DNA from: Citrobacter freundii ATCC 8090 = MTCC 1658 = NBRC 12681
GTDB lineage: Bacteria; Pseudomonadota; Gammaproteobacteria; Enterobacterales; Enterobacteriaceae
DNA length: 64,000 nucleotides
Assembly: GCF_011064845.1 (NCBI RefSeq)
Contig: NZ_CP049015.1
Span: 3,100,001-3,164,000 of the forward strand
Direction: 5' to 3'
Position numbers and translations under genes: made by a program. This document shows, piece by piece, positions 51,620 through 60,977 of the stretch. Each line of letters opens with the position of its first letter. The stretch's first letter is position 1. The notes beneath the pieces are model-generated. The model was not told the DNA's origin. It worked only from the letters and a program-made list of their open reading frames with translations, and ran no database searches.

Positions 51620-52633
51620 ATGAAGGTACTGGTTACCGGAGCCACCAGCGGCTTGGGCCGAAACGCGGTTGAGTTTTTATGCAGCAAAGGCGTCAGCGTC
51701 AGAGCCACCGGTCGCAACGAAGCGATGGGCAAGCTGCTGGAGAAAATGGGCGCAGAATTTGTGCATGCGGATTTGACCGAGCTGGTTTCTTCGCAAGCAA
51801 AAGTGATGCTTGCCGGCATCGACACGCTGTGGCACTGCTCCAGTTTTACCTCACCGTGGGGAACTCAGGAAGCCTTCGATCTGGCCAACGTTCGCGCAAC
51901 TCGCCGTCTGGGCGAGTGGGCCGTAGCCTGGGGCGTTCGCAACTTCATTCATATCTCCTCGCCGTCGCTCTATTTTGATTATCACCACCATCGCGATATC
52001 AAAGAGGACTTTCGCCCGCACCGCTTCGCCAATGAATTTGCCCGCAGCAAAGCAGCTGGCGAAGACGTGATCGCGTTGCTGGCGCAGGCCAACCCGCAGA
52101 CGCGTTTTACGGTATTGCGTCCGCAAAGCCTGTTCGGACCACACGATAAGGTCTTTATCCCGCGCCTGGCCCATATGATGTACCACTATGGCAGCATCCT
52201 GTTGCCGCACGGCGGAAGTGCGCTGGTAGATATGACCTACTACGAAAATGCAGTGCACGCGATGTGGCTGGCAAGTCAGCAAGCCTGCGATAAGCTGCCG
52301 TCAGGTCGCGCGTACAACATTACCAACGGCGAGCATCGCACTCTGCGCAGCATTGTGCAGAAACTCATCGACGAGCTGAATATTGATTGTCGGATCCGCT
52401 CCGTTCCCTACCCGATGCTGGACATGATTGCCCGCAGCATGGAGCGCTTAGGCAATAAATCGGCAAAAGAGCCAAAGCTGACGCATTACGGCGTCTCGAA
52501 GCTAAATTTTGATTTTACGCTGGATACTACCCGCGCTCAGGAAGAGTTGGGTTATCAGCCCATTGTGACGCTGGATGCAGGGATTGAACGTACCGCGGCC
52601 TGGCTGCGCGACCACGGTAAGCTGCCGCGTTAA
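51620..52633 (+). CDS. ybjS: YbjS, NAD-dependent epimerase/dehydratase family protein
   Basis: The 337 residues equal E. coli YbjS. It is an extended short-chain dehydrogenase with GATSGLG at residues 7-13 and the later [15 protein letters not shown] region where family members often have a catalytic YxxxK; here the tyrosine position is an alanine-arginine context (NEFARSK), so the enzyme may be 3beta-HSD-like with altered chemistry. Substrate unknown. A BIME follows. Confidence 0.92.
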   Translation: MKVLVTGATSGLGRNAVEFLCSKGVSVRATGRNEAMGKLLEKMGAEFVHADLTELVSSQAKVMLAGIDTLWHCSSFTSPWGTQEAFDLANVRATRRLGEWAVAWGVRNFIHISSPSLYFDYHHHRDIKEDFRPHRFANEFARSKAAGEDVIALLAQANPQTRFTVLRPQSLFGPHDKVFIPRLAHMMYHYGSILLPHGGSALVDMTYYENAVHAMWLASQQACDKLPSGRAYNITNGEHRTLRSIVQKLIDELNIDCRIRSVPYPMLDMIARSMERLGNKSAKEPKLTHYGVSKLNFDFTLDTTRAQEELGYQPIVTLDAGIERTAAWLRDHGKLPR

Positions 52634-52637
52634 CCAT

Positions 52638-52727
52638 TGCCGGATGGCGGCGCAAGCGCCTTATCCGGCCTACAAAATCCAGCCTAAATTAGCCGTAGGC
52701 CTGATAAGCGAAGCACCATCAGGCATT
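52638..52727. repeat. BIME (paired REP elements) between ybjS and amiD
   Basis: TGCCGGATGGCGGCGCAAGC begins one REP unit (to TTATCCGGCCTACA), and GTAGGCCTGATAAGCG begins an inverted second unit (to ATCAGGCATT). Such pairs lie between convergent genes in enterobacteria and can bind gyrase or IHF. Confidence 0.88.
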
Positions 52728-52738
52728 GGTGTTCTGCG

Positions 52739-53569
52739 TTAACCCTGCCCGTATTTTTCCAGTAACGCTTCGGCAATCGCCTGAGTTTCCGCATCCGCCA
52801 CGCCGTTCCACAGCGTCGGGCGGAAGTGCATCTGGAAGGCCATAATCACCCGCTGCTGTTCGCGCGGCGTCATATCAGATTTTATCTCATAGCCGTAACG
52901 CGACAGCAGATCGAGTAAAGATTCGGTTGCTACCGGCGTATGAGGTGCTCGCCCGGCAAGATAAAACGCTACGCGCTGAGTGTCCGGCCACGCGCCAATT
53001 CCCTGTTCGGCCAGCACTTTCCATGGGAAAAGCGGTCCAGGATCGTCCTTACGTTGCGGCGCGATGTCCGCATGGGCTACCACGTTCTGCGGTTTTATGT
53101 CGTAGCGGGCGATAATATCTTTCGCCAATGGGATCAGCGCCTGAATCTGCGCGGGTTCAAACGGCGCAAAATATTTTATCCCTGCCGATTTTTGCCAGCC
53201 GCGGTTTTCCAGCTCAATGCCAATTGAGGTATCGTTAATACGCGTAGCGCCACGCCAGAAGCTAATCCCCGCATGCCAGGCCAGATCTTTTTCCGGCACC
53301 AGTTGCCAGATACGCGGTTTGCCGTGGTAGAGCGGCGGCACAGCCGGGATCAAATAGTGCGAGCTGACGTTTTTATCGGTCAGCGTAGCCAGAGAAGAGT
53401 CAAAATCATCGGCCGTGTAATGGATAACCAGCACTTTAATGCGTGGATAAGCAGCCTGTGCCTGACGGCGGGTATCTAACTGATACCCGTCTTTGTCGAC
53501 AATCCCTTTTTCGCCAGCACATCCCACCAGCAACAGCGTAAATGCCAGCAGACACAACAGACGCTTCAT
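52739..53569 (-). CDS. amiD: N-acetylmuramoyl-L-alanine amidase AmiD, outer-membrane lipoprotein
   Basis: The 276 residues equal E. coli AmiD. A lipoprotein signal ends LLVGCAG with Cys17. The Amidase_2 zinc domain (about 40-190) shows the zinc ligands in [27 protein letters not shown] and the catalytic glutamate in [11 protein letters not shown]-terminal peptidoglycan-binding-like domain (~200-270) follows. It cleaves the amide between MurNAc or anhydroMurNAc and L-alanine. It overlaps ybjQ by four bases. Confidence 0.96.
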
Positions 53570-53889
53570 CGGCGAGTTTTCACCGCGGTACCGCTGACGC
53601 TCACCATTAGCATACTGCCGTCTTTGCCCACGGTTTCGTAATCAATATCAATACCGACCACCGCATCAGCACCCAGCGCTTTGGCCTGTTCGCCCAACTC
53701 CTGGAAAGCAATTTCACGCGCTTTACGCAGCTCTTTTTCATACGCGCCGGAGCGACCGCCGACAATATCGCGAATGCCGGCGAAAAAATCGCGGAAGATA
53801 TTCGCGCCTAAAATGGCTTCGCCAGTCACAACACCGCAGTATTCCACGATGCTCTGCCCTTCCAGCGTAGGGGTAGTCGAAAACTGCAT
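53566..53889 (-). CDS. ybjQ: YbjQ, UPF0145 heavy-metal-binding-type protein
   Basis: The 107 residues equal E. coli YbjQ. The YbjQ/UPF0145 fold is recognisable from [38 protein letters not shown] and [15 protein letters not shown]. Members form pentamers and have been proposed to bind metals. It is translated into amiD by an ATGA overlap. Confidence 0.94.
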
Positions 53890-54015
53890 GGTTAATCTCC
53901 TTTTTGCGCTAAGAGCACGATCTCAAAAGCATTATCGAACCGATCCACTATCATTGAAAGGATATATTCTATCAACGTAGAACACTAATAGTAGAAAGCT
54001 AATAAGGAAATCATT

Positions 54016-54531
54016 ATGCGCTACTCGAAACTCTCTCTGCTGGTTCCCTGTGCACTCCTTCTCAGCGCCTGTACGACCGTGACGCCGGTCTATAAAGATA
54101 ACGGCACGCGTAGCGGTTCATGCGTAGAAGGCGGGCCAGACAGCGTGGCTCAACAATTCTATGATTACCGTATTCAGCATCGAAACAATGATCTTACCCC
54201 ACTTCGTCCATACCTTAGCGACAACCTGGCTAAACTGCTGACCGACGCCAGCCGCGATAATGCATACCGCGACCTGTTTAACAGCGATCCGTTCTCCAGT
54301 CGGGCTACGTTACCGGACAGTGCCAGCGTCGCCAGCGCATCGACTATTCCGAATAGTGATGCACGCAACATTCCGCTACGCGTAGAGCTGAAACAGGGTG
54401 ACCAGAGCTGGCGTGATGAAGTGCTGATGATCCGCGAAGGCCAGTGCTGGGTCGTTGATGATGTCCGCTATCTGGGCGGCAGCGTACACGCGCCAGCCGG
54501 GACGTTGCGCCAGTCTGTCGAAAACCGTTAA
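54016..54531 (+). CDS. ybjP: YbjP, lipoprotein with DUF3828-like domain
   Basis: The 171 residues equal E. coli YbjP. A lipoprotein signal ends LLLSAC with Cys19. The periplasmic part has a fold typical of DUF3828 (VAQQFYDYRIQHRNNDLTPLRPYLSDNLAKLL; CWVVDDVRYLG). Function unknown. AAGGAAATC precedes the ATG, and a hairpin at 54576 lies between it and artP. Confidence 0.92.
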   Translation: MRYSKLSLLVPCALLLSACTTVTPVYKDNGTRSGSCVEGGPDSVAQQFYDYRIQHRNNDLTPLRPYLSDNLAKLLTDASRDNAYRDLFNSDPFSSRATLPDSASVASASTIPNSDARNIPLRVELKQGDQSWRDEVLMIREGQCWVVDDVRYLGGSVHAPAGTLRQSVENR

Positions 54532-54575
54532 TCGCGCCATTTACTCGCCCAAATCATAACCCCCATTAATTGTCT

Positions 54576-54595
54576 GGCATTCTGCATAGAATGCC
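54576..54595. terminator. Hairpin after ybjP
   Basis: GGCATTCT, GCAT and AGAATGCC form a perfect 8-bp stem and 4-base loop 45 bases after ybjP. The T-tract is weak (ACAATTATTCTT). Confidence 0.5.
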
Positions 54596-54684
54596 GACAA
54601 TTATTCTTGCCCACTGGTGGCCCCGCTATTTTGTGCTATGTTTAGAGAAGAATGCGGTTTGCATTTAACTTTTAACGCATAAAT

Positions 54685-54702
54685 ATTGCATAACTATTCT
54701 GT
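54685..54702 (+). promoter_or_regulatory. ARG box before artP (ArgR operator)
   Basis: ATTGCATAACTATTCTGT agrees with eight of ten core positions of the ARG box (TGAAT-N4-ATTCA). A weaker candidate lies just upstream. ArgR-arginine would repress artPIQM. Confidence 0.5.
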
Positions 54703-54756
54703 CAAAGGTAGTATCTGCGGCTTCAATAGCTATCAGACTGCCAGTATCGAGTGTCA

Positions 54757-55485
54757 ATGAGTATTCAATTAAACGGCATTAACTGCTTCTACGGCGCACA
54801 TCAGGCGCTGTTCGATATCACGCTGGATTGCCCTCAGGGTGAAACACTGGTGTTACTTGGCCCAAGTGGAGCCGGGAAAAGCTCGCTACTGCGCGTACTC
54901 AACCTGCTTGAGATGCCGCGCTCGGGCACGCTCTCTATTGCGGGTAACCGTTTCGACTTCACGAAAACCCCGTCAGATAAAGCCATTCGGGATCTGCGTC
55001 AAAACGTGGGCATGGTCTTCCAGCAATATAATCTTTGGCCGCATCTCACGGTGGTGCAGAACCTGATTGAAGCGCCCTGCCGCGTACTAGGTCTGACAAA
55101 AGAGCAAGCGATGGCGCGTGCCGAGAAACTGCTGGAACGACTGCGTCTGAAGCCGTACAGCGATCGCTATCCACTGCATCTGTCCGGCGGCCAGCAGCAG
55201 CGTGTGGCCATTGCCCGCGCGTTGATGATGGAACCACAGGTGCTGCTGTTTGATGAGCCTACCGCAGCGCTTGACCCGGAAATCACCGCCCAAATCGTCA
55301 GCATCATTCGTGAGCTGGCGGAAACCAATATTACTCAGGTGATCGTCACCCACGAAGTGGAAGTTGCTCGTAAAACGGCCAGTCGCGTGGTGTACATGGA
55401 AAACGGTCATATCGTCGAGTTTGGGGATGCGAGCTGCTTTGCCAACCCGCAAACCGAAGCGTTTAAAAACTATCTTTCTCACTAA
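54757..55485 (+). CDS. artP: Arginine ABC transporter ATP-binding protein ArtP
   Basis: The ATG at 54757 gives 242 residues as in E. coli; a GTG six bases upstream is weaker. It has Walker [10 protein letters not shown] near residue 37, Q-loop VFQQYNLWP, signature LSGGQQQR, Walker [12 protein letters not shown] and the switch histidine in VTHE. It energises uptake of arginine through ArtQ-ArtM with binding protein ArtJ (or ArtI). First gene of artPIQM. Confidence 0.97.
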   Translation: MSIQLNGINCFYGAHQALFDITLDCPQGETLVLLGPSGAGKSSLLRVLNLLEMPRSGTLSIAGNRFDFTKTPSDKAIRDLRQNVGMVFQQYNLWPHLTVVQNLIEAPCRVLGLTKEQAMARAEKLLERLRLKPYSDRYPLHLSGGQQQRVAIARALMMEPQVLLFDEPTAALDPEITAQIVSIIRELAETNITQVIVTHEVEVARKTASRVVYMENGHIVEFGDASCFANPQTEAFKNYLSH

Positions 55486-55501
55486 GATTCGGGACAATAC
55501 A

Positions 55502-56233
55502 ATGAAAAAAGTTCTGATTGCCGCGCTAATCGCAGGTTTTAGCCTTTCCGCTACCGCAGCCCAAACCATTCGTTTCGCCACCGAAGCGTCTTATCCTCCG
55601 TTTGAATCGATCGATGCTAACAACAAGATCGTAGGGTTTGACGTTGATCTGGCGAATGCGCTGTGTAAAGAGATTGACGCTACCTGTACCTTCACCAATC
55701 AGGCCTTCGACAGCCTGATCCCGAGCCTGAAATTCCGTCGTTTTGACGCGGTGATGGCCGGTATGGACATCACGCCTGAGCGTGAAAAACAGGTTCTGTT
55801 CACCACCCCTTACTACGACAACTCTGCGCTGTTTGTTGGCCAACAGGGTAAATACACCAGCATTGATCAGCTGAAAGGCAAAAAAGTCGGCGTTCAAAAC
55901 GGAACGACGCACCAGAAATTCATCATGGATAAACATCCGGAAGTGACTACCGTGCCGTATGACAGCTATCAGAATGCCAAACTCGATCTGCAAAACGGTC
56001 GTATTGACGGCGTCTTTGGTGATACCGCAGTAGTGACAGAGTGGCTGAAAGACAATCCAAAACTGGCCGCGGTTGGCGACAAAGTCACGGATAAAGATTA
56101 CTTCGGTACTGGTCTGGGCATCGCTGTGCGCCAGGGCAATACCGAGCTGCAGCAGAAATTTAACGCTGCGCTGGAAAAAGTGAAGAAAGATGGGACTTAC
56201 GAGACCATCTACAACAAATGGTTCCAGAAGTAA
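55502..56233 (+). CDS. artI: Periplasmic amino-acid-binding protein ArtI
   Basis: The 243 residues equal E. coli ArtI, with a signal peptide cleaved after ATAA (about residue 19). The solute-binding family 3 fold shows ASYPPFESIDANNKIVGFDVDLA and GMDITPEREKQV. The ligand of ArtI is not settled in E. coli, whereas ArtJ binds arginine. It is about 60 percent or more similar to artJ downstream, an internal duplication of the cluster. Confidence 0.96.
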   Translation: MKKVLIAALIAGFSLSATAAQTIRFATEASYPPFESIDANNKIVGFDVDLANALCKEIDATCTFTNQAFDSLIPSLKFRRFDAVMAGMDITPEREKQVLFTTPYYDNSALFVGQQGKYTSIDQLKGKKVGVQNGTTHQKFIMDKHPEVTTVPYDSYQNAKLDLQNGRIDGVFGDTAVVTEWLKDNPKLAAVGDKVTDKDYFGTGLGIAVRQGNTELQQKFNAALEKVKKDGTYETIYNKWFQK

Positions 56234-56239
56234 TATTTG

Positions 56240-56956
56240 ATGAATGAATTTTTTCCTTTAGCAAGCGCCGCCGGGATGACCGTCGGCCTTGCCGTTTGTG
56301 CGCTGATCATTGGCCTTGCGCTCGCCATGTTTTTTGCCGTCTGGGAGTCAGTAAAATGGCGCCCGGTGGCATGGGCGGGCTCGGCCCTGGTCACCATCCT
56401 GCGCGGTCTGCCAGAAATTCTGGTGGTTCTGTTTATCTATTTCGGCTCCTCACAACTGCTGCTGACGCTGGCCGATGGCTTTACGATCAATCTCGGGTTT
56501 GTACAAATCCCGGTTCAGATGCAGATCGAAAACTTCGACGTCAGCCCGTTCCTGTGCGGTGTCATTGCACTGTCATTGCTGTATGCCGCTTACGCGTCGC
56601 AAACGCTGCGTGGCGCGCTGAAGGCCGTGCCACTCGGGCAATGGGAGTCAGGTCAGGCGTTAGGTTTGTCTAAAGCCGCGATCTTCTTTCGTCTGGTGAT
56701 GCCGCAGATGTGGCGTCATGCCTTACCGGGACTGGGTAACCAGTGGCTGGTATTGCTGAAAGATACCGCGCTGGTCAGCCTTATCAGCGTGAACGATCTG
56801 ATGTTGCAAACCAAGAGCATCGCTACCCGTACCCAGGAGCCGTTTACCTGGTACATTGTGGCGGCCGCTATTTACCTGGTGATTACGCTGGTGAGTCAGT
56901 ATATTCTCAAACGCATTGACCTGCGCGCGACACGTTTTGAGCGGAGACCAGGCTGA
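56240..56956 (+). CDS. artQ: Arginine ABC transporter permease ArtQ
   Basis: The 238 residues equal E. coli ArtQ. It is a His/Glu/Gln/Arg-type permease with about five membrane helices and the EAA loop [31 protein letters not shown]. It pairs with ArtM. The start ATG at 56240 is chosen by homology; the stop overlaps artM by one base. Confidence 0.96.
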   Translation: MNEFFPLASAAGMTVGLAVCALIIGLALAMFFAVWESVKWRPVAWAGSALVTILRGLPEILVVLFIYFGSSQLLLTLADGFTINLGFVQIPVQMQIENFDVSPFLCGVIALSLLYAAYASQTLRGALKAVPLGQWESGQALGLSKAAIFFRLVMPQMWRHALPGLGNQWLVLLKDTALVSLISVNDLMLQTKSIATRTQEPFTWYIVAAAIYLVITLVSQYILKRIDLRATRFERRPG

Positions 56957-57624
56957 TGCTTGAGTATTTACCTGAATTGTTGAAAGGGCTGCATACAAGC
57001 CTGACGCTGACGGTCGCCTCCATCGTGGTTGCTCTGGTACTGGCGCTGATCTTCACCGTCATCCTGACGCTGAAAACGCCGGTACTGGTGTGGCTGGTTC
57101 GCGCTTATATCACGCTGTTCACCGGTACACCGCTGCTGGTGCAAATCTTCCTGATCTACTACGGACCAGGACAGTTTCCGGCATTGCAAGAATATCCGGT
57201 ACTGTGGCATCTGCTCTCTGAACCCTGGTTATGCGCCTTAATTGCGCTGTCGTTAAACAGTGCGGCCTACACTACGCAACTGTTCTACGGCGCTATCCGT
57301 GCAATCCCGGAAGGCCAGTGGCAGTCCTGCGGTGCATTGGGGATGAGCAAAAAGGATACGCTGGCGATTCTGTTGCCGTACGCCTTTAAACGCGCCCTCT
57401 CCTCATATTCCAACGAAGTGGTGCTGGTATTTAAAAGTACCTCACTGGCTTACACCATCACCCTGATGGAAGTCATGGGTTATAGCCAGCTGCTGTACGG
57501 CCGTACTTATGACGTTATGGTATTCGGTGCTGCGGGTGTGATTTACCTGATCGTCAACGGCTTGCTGACGCTGATGATGCGCTTAATAGAGCGTAAAGCG
57601 CTGGCGTTTGAACATCGGAATTAA
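56956..57624 (+). CDS. artM: Arginine ABC transporter permease ArtM
   Basis: The 222 residues equal E. coli ArtM. It has five membrane helices and the EAA loop AIRAIPEGQWQSCGALGMSKKDTLAILLPYA. It forms the heterodimeric channel with ArtQ and is translationally coupled to it through TGATG. Confidence 0.96.
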   Translation: MLEYLPELLKGLHTSLTLTVASIVVALVLALIFTVILTLKTPVLVWLVRAYITLFTGTPLLVQIFLIYYGPGQFPALQEYPVLWHLLSEPWLCALIALSLNSAAYTTQLFYGAIRAIPEGQWQSCGALGMSKKDTLAILLPYAFKRALSSYSNEVVLVFKSTSLAYTITLMEVMGYSQLLYGRTYDVMVFGAAGVIYLIVNGLLTLMMRLIERKALAFEHRN

Positions 57625-57629
57625 GCATA

Positions 57630-57714
57630 TGCCTGATGGCGCTACGCTTATCAGGCCTACGGTTCATGCACCTTTTGTAGGCCGGATAAGGTGCTAGCAC
57701 CGCCATCCGGCAAA
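57630..57714. repeat. BIME between artM and artJ
   Basis: A REP unit beginning GCCTGATGGCGCTACGCTTA is followed by an inverted unit GTAGGCCGGATAAGG to GCCATCCGGC. They lie between artPIQM and the separately controlled artJ. Confidence 0.88.
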
Positions 57715-57734
57715 TATGCATAAAGCAAAATAAT

Positions 57735-57771
57735 AAAGACGGACAACAACCTAAATTGTCCGTCTTTTTTT
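57735..57771 (+). terminator. Terminator of artPIQM
   Basis: AAAGACGGACAA and TTGTCCGTCTTT form a perfect 12-bp stem around CAACCTAAA, followed by T residues. Confidence 0.9.
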
Positions 57772-57778
57772 ATGCCAT

Positions 57779-57817
57779 TAAAAATATTTAATCATTTTTA
57801 TTGCATACAAATTCATT
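57779..57817 (+). promoter_or_regulatory. Tandem ARG boxes of artJ (ArgR operator)
   Basis: Two 18-bp ARG boxes, 57779-57796 (7 of 10 core matches) and 57800-57817 (9 of 10, ATTGCATACAAATTCATT), are separated by three bases, the standard ArgR hexamer spacing. They overlap the likely artJ promoter, about 70-110 bp before the start. Confidence 0.8.
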
Positions 57818-57886
57818 AAATGGCATTGTTAATCCACGCCGCAGACACGGTAAATAATCATAAGATTGACAGATGGGAGTTCCACC

Positions 57887-58618
57887 ATGAAAAAGTTAGT
57901 ACTGGCCGCATTACTTGCTACTTTCGCCGCTGGCGCCTCAGCTGCTGATAAAATTAGTTTCGGTGTATCAGCCACGTATCCGCCATTTGAATCACTGGAC
58001 GCCAGCAATAAAATTGTCGGTTTTGACATCGACCTAGCAACGGCGCTGTGCAAACAAATGCAGGCAGAATGTACTTTCACCAATCACGCTTTCGATAGCC
58101 TGATCCCCGCGCTGAAATTCAAGAAATATGATGCGGTTATTTCCGGAATGGATATCACACCTGAGCGTAGCAAGCAGGTTGCATTTACTCAGCCTTACTA
58201 TGCCAACTCCGCGCTGGTGATTGCGAAAAAAGACACCTATAAAACCTTTGCCGACCTGAAAGGTAAGCGCATCGGTATGGAAAACGGCACCACCCATCAG
58301 AAATACCTGCAGGATAAACATCCTGAGGTGAAAACCGTGGCCTACGATAGCTATCAGAATGCGATTATCGACCTGAAAAATGGCCGTATTGATGGCGTAT
58401 TTGGCGATACTGCTGTGGTTAACGAGTGGCTGAAAACCAACCCGCAGTTAGGCGTAGCCACTGACAAAGTAACCGACCCGCAATACTTCGGTACTGGCCT
58501 TGGCATCGCGGTTCGCCCGGATAACAAAGCCCTGCTGGAAAAACTGAACAGCGCGCTGGCGGCAATCAAAGCTGACGGCACGTACAAGAAAATCAGCGAT
58601 CAGTGGTTCCCGCAGTAA
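57887..58618 (+). CDS. artJ: Periplasmic arginine-binding protein ArtJ
   Basis: The 243 residues equal E. coli ArtJ when starting at 57887 (MKKLVLAALLATF); the longer frame adds seven residues without support. The signal peptide is cleaved after ASA (about 19). Family 3 motifs are ATYPPFESLDASNKIVGFDIDLA and GMDITPERSKQV. It binds arginine with high affinity for ArtPQM. It is a separate transcription unit with tandem ARG boxes upstream. Confidence 0.97.
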   Translation: MKKLVLAALLATFAAGASAADKISFGVSATYPPFESLDASNKIVGFDIDLATALCKQMQAECTFTNHAFDSLIPALKFKKYDAVISGMDITPERSKQVAFTQPYYANSALVIAKKDTYKTFADLKGKRIGMENGTTHQKYLQDKHPEVKTVAYDSYQNAIIDLKNGRIDGVFGDTAVVNEWLKTNPQLGVATDKVTDPQYFGTGLGIAVRPDNKALLEKLNSALAAIKADGTYKKISDQWFPQ

Positions 58619-58634
58619 CGTCTGCCCAATCTGA

Positions 58635-58660
58635 AAAGCCGCGCTCTGCGGCTTTTTTTA
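58635..58660 (+). terminator. Terminator of artJ
   Basis: AAAGCCGC, GCTCT and GCGGCTTT followed by TTTTAT, 16 bases after the stop. Confidence 0.88.
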
Positions 58661-58750
58661 TCTCTTCGCCTGCGCTTTCAGTCAGTTCTTACGCCATAAA
58701 CACTTTCCTGGCATACACTTGTTAAAACGAAAAAAAAGTGAGGCAAACGG

Positions 58751-59650
58751 ATGATAGCGTTCCCTGCCAGTTTACTGATCCTCAATGGAAAAAGTGCTGA
58801 TAATCTCCCCCTGCGTGATGCCATTGCGAAGCTTCGCGATGAAGGCGTGGAAATCCATGTTCGCGTGACCTGGGAAAAAGGCGATGCCCAACGCTACGTT
58901 AATGAAGCTCGTCAGCTAGGCGTTGAAACGGTGATTGCCGGCGGCGGCGACGGCACCATCAACGAAGTTTCGACGGCGCTGATCCAGTCGCAGGGCGGCA
59001 ATATTCCGGCGCTGGGTATTTTACCGTTGGGAACGGCAAATGATTTTGCCACCAGCGTGGGGATACCCGACGACCTTGATAAGGCGTTAAAGCTGGCTAT
59101 CGCCGCAAATGCGACAGCGATCGATATGGTGCAGGTCAATGATAAAACCTGTTTTATCAACATGGCGACCGGCGGCTTCGGCACACGTATCACTACCGAA
59201 ACGCCGGAAAAACTCAAAGCTGCGTTGGGTGGCGTATCATACTTTATCCACGGATTAATGCGCATGGATACGCTCAAACCCGACGTCTGCGATATTCGCG
59301 GGGAAGATTTTCACTGGCAAGGTAAGGCGCTGGTGATTGGTATCGGTAATGGTCGTCAGGCTGGAGGCGGGCAACAGCTTTGCCCAACGGCGCTGATCAA
59401 CGATGGTCTGTTGCAACTGCGCATTTTTACCGGCGAAGAACTGTTGCCAGGGCTGCTTTCGGCGTTAACGCAATCCGAAGACAACCCTAACATCATCGAG
59501 GGCGCATCATCGTGGTTTGATATCCGCGCCCCACACGAAATTACCTTTAATCTTGACGGCGAACCGCTCAGCGGACAGGAGTTTCATATTGAAATCCTGC
59601 CTGAGGCGTTACGTTGCAGACTGCCGCCGGGTTGTCCACTGTTGCGCTAA
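58751..59650 (+). CDS. yegS: Lipid kinase YegS
   Basis: The 299 residues equal E. coli YegS. It belongs to the diacylglycerol/sphingosine kinase-like family, with the nucleotide-binding motif [17 protein letters not shown] near 60-76 and [10 protein letters not shown] near 92. E. coli YegS phosphorylates phosphatidylglycerol in vitro; the physiological substrate is unknown. In K-12 it follows yegQ closely (separated only by phage remnants and yegR); here artJ precedes it. Confidence 0.95.
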   Translation: MIAFPASLLILNGKSADNLPLRDAIAKLRDEGVEIHVRVTWEKGDAQRYVNEARQLGVETVIAGGGDGTINEVSTALIQSQGGNIPALGILPLGTANDFATSVGIPDDLDKALKLAIAANATAIDMVQVNDKTCFINMATGGFGTRITTETPEKLKAALGGVSYFIHGLMRMDTLKPDVCDIRGEDFHWQGKALVIGIGNGRQAGGGQQLCPTALINDGLLQLRIFTGEELLPGLLSALTQSEDNPNIIEGASSWFDIRAPHEITFNLDGEPLSGQEFHIEILPEALRCRLPPGCPLLR

Positions 59651-59672
59651 CACAACGACACCCCGGCTGTAA

Positions 59673-60725
59673 TCAGGCGATGGTAACTTTGCTGTCCAGA
59701 TAAACATCCTGCACGGCGTTAATCAGCTTAACGCCGTCGGCCATGGTTTTCTTGAATGCTTTGCGTCCAAGAATCAGCCCCATGCCGCCTGCTCGTTTGT
59801 TAATCACCGCCGTACGTACCGCATCACTGAGATCGGTTTCGCCGCCAGCCGCGCCGCCGGAGTTAATTAACCCGGCGCGCCCCATATAACAGTTCGCCAG
59901 TTGATAACGTACCAGGTCAATTGGATTCTCGCTGGTCAACTTGGTGTAGACGCGATCGTCGGTGTAGCCAAAATTAACCGCTTTATACCCACCGTTATTT
60001 TCCGCCATTTTCTGCTTAACGATATCCGCTCCGATAGTGGCAGCCAGATGGTTAGCCTGTCCGGTAAGATCGGCAGAAACATGGTAATCCACGCCATCTT
60101 TTTTAAACGCGGAGTTACGCAGATACGCCCACAACACGGTAACCATACCCAGCTCATGGGCGCGCTCAAACGCGGCCGAAATCTCCTCAATCTGGCGGCG
60201 AGATTCCTCAGAACCGAAATAGATGGTTGCCCCTACCGCAACCGCGCCCATATTGAACGCCTGCTCTACGCTGGCATACAGCGTCTGGTCGAACGTATTC
60301 GGATAACTCAGCGTTTCGTTGTGGTTAATTTTAACGAGGAACGGAATGCGGTGCGCGTAGCGACGGGAGACAGAAGCCAGCACGCCATAGGTCGATGCCA
60401 CGCAGTTACACCCTGCTTCGATAGCCAGCTCCACAATATTCTTCGGATCAAAGTACAGCGGGTTAGCCGCAAACGATGCGCCAGCGGAGTGCTCTACCCC
60501 CTGGTCCACCGGTAGAATCGACAGATACCCTGTCCCGGCCAGTCGACCCGTGTTATACAGCGTCTGCATATTACGCAGCACGGCAGGCGGCCGGTTGTTA
60601 TCCACCATCACACGGTCGACGTAATCATGTCCAGGCAGGTAAAGTTGATCAGAAGGAATGGTCATACAACGATGCTGTAAAAGGTTGTCGGCGTCTTTGC
60701 CAAGCAACTGCGCAATATCAGTCAT
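59673..60725 (-). CDS. fbaB: Fructose-bisphosphate aldolase class I (DhnA-type) FbaB
   Basis: The 350 residues equal E. coli FbaB. It is an archaeal-type class I aldolase (DeoC/LacD superfamily) that cleaves fructose 1,6-bisphosphate through a Schiff-base lysine; candidates are the lysines in [10 protein letters not shown] and [12 protein letters not shown]. Glycine-rich phosphate-binding segments are near the C-terminus ([27 protein letters not shown]). In E. coli it supports gluconeogenic growth. It converges on yegS, with only 22 bases between, and diverges from yegT. The gat cluster that precedes it in K-12 is missing. Confidence 0.96.
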   Translation of the reverse strand: MTDIAQLLGKDADNLLQHRCMTIPSDQLYLPGHDYVDRVMVDNNRPPAVLRNMQTLYNTGRLAGTGYLSILPVDQGVEHSAGASFAANPLYFDPKNIVELAIEAGCNCVASTYGVLASVSRRYAHRIPFLVKINHNETLSYPNTFDQTLYASVEQAFNMGAVAVGATIYFGSEESRRQIEEISAAFERAHELGMVTVLWAYLRNSAFKKDGVDYHVSADLTGQANHLAATIGADIVKQKMAENNGGYKAVNFGYTDDRVYTKLTSENPIDLVRYQLANCYMGRAGLINSGGAAGGETDLSDAVRTAVINKRAGGMGLILGRKAFKKTMADGVKLINAVQDVYLDSKVTIA

Positions 60726-60977
60726 AGCTATGCTCCCGTAATTTCCGATTTGAAACCGGAATGTGGATTGTCCTGACCCGCCTTTTTGCGGGCAGCATTA
60801 AGCCTGGTACCGACTGCGCTTTTTTTCCATCTTTAGCGCACTTTTCAGCAACTTCTGCTGGCTCGATTCAGGAAGAAATAATGTTAAGGCGGTCAAATTT
60901 AGACCTCAAAGGTATTTTAAAGGTATTACCTGATGGTACTATCAATGCGTACCTTACCTGTCATGAAGGATTTAAAG

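Noticed and set aside
60751..60762. Cra-like site TGAAACCGGAAT upstream of fbaB
   Set aside because: One-sided match near the start codon in the leader; too weak to assign without binding data.
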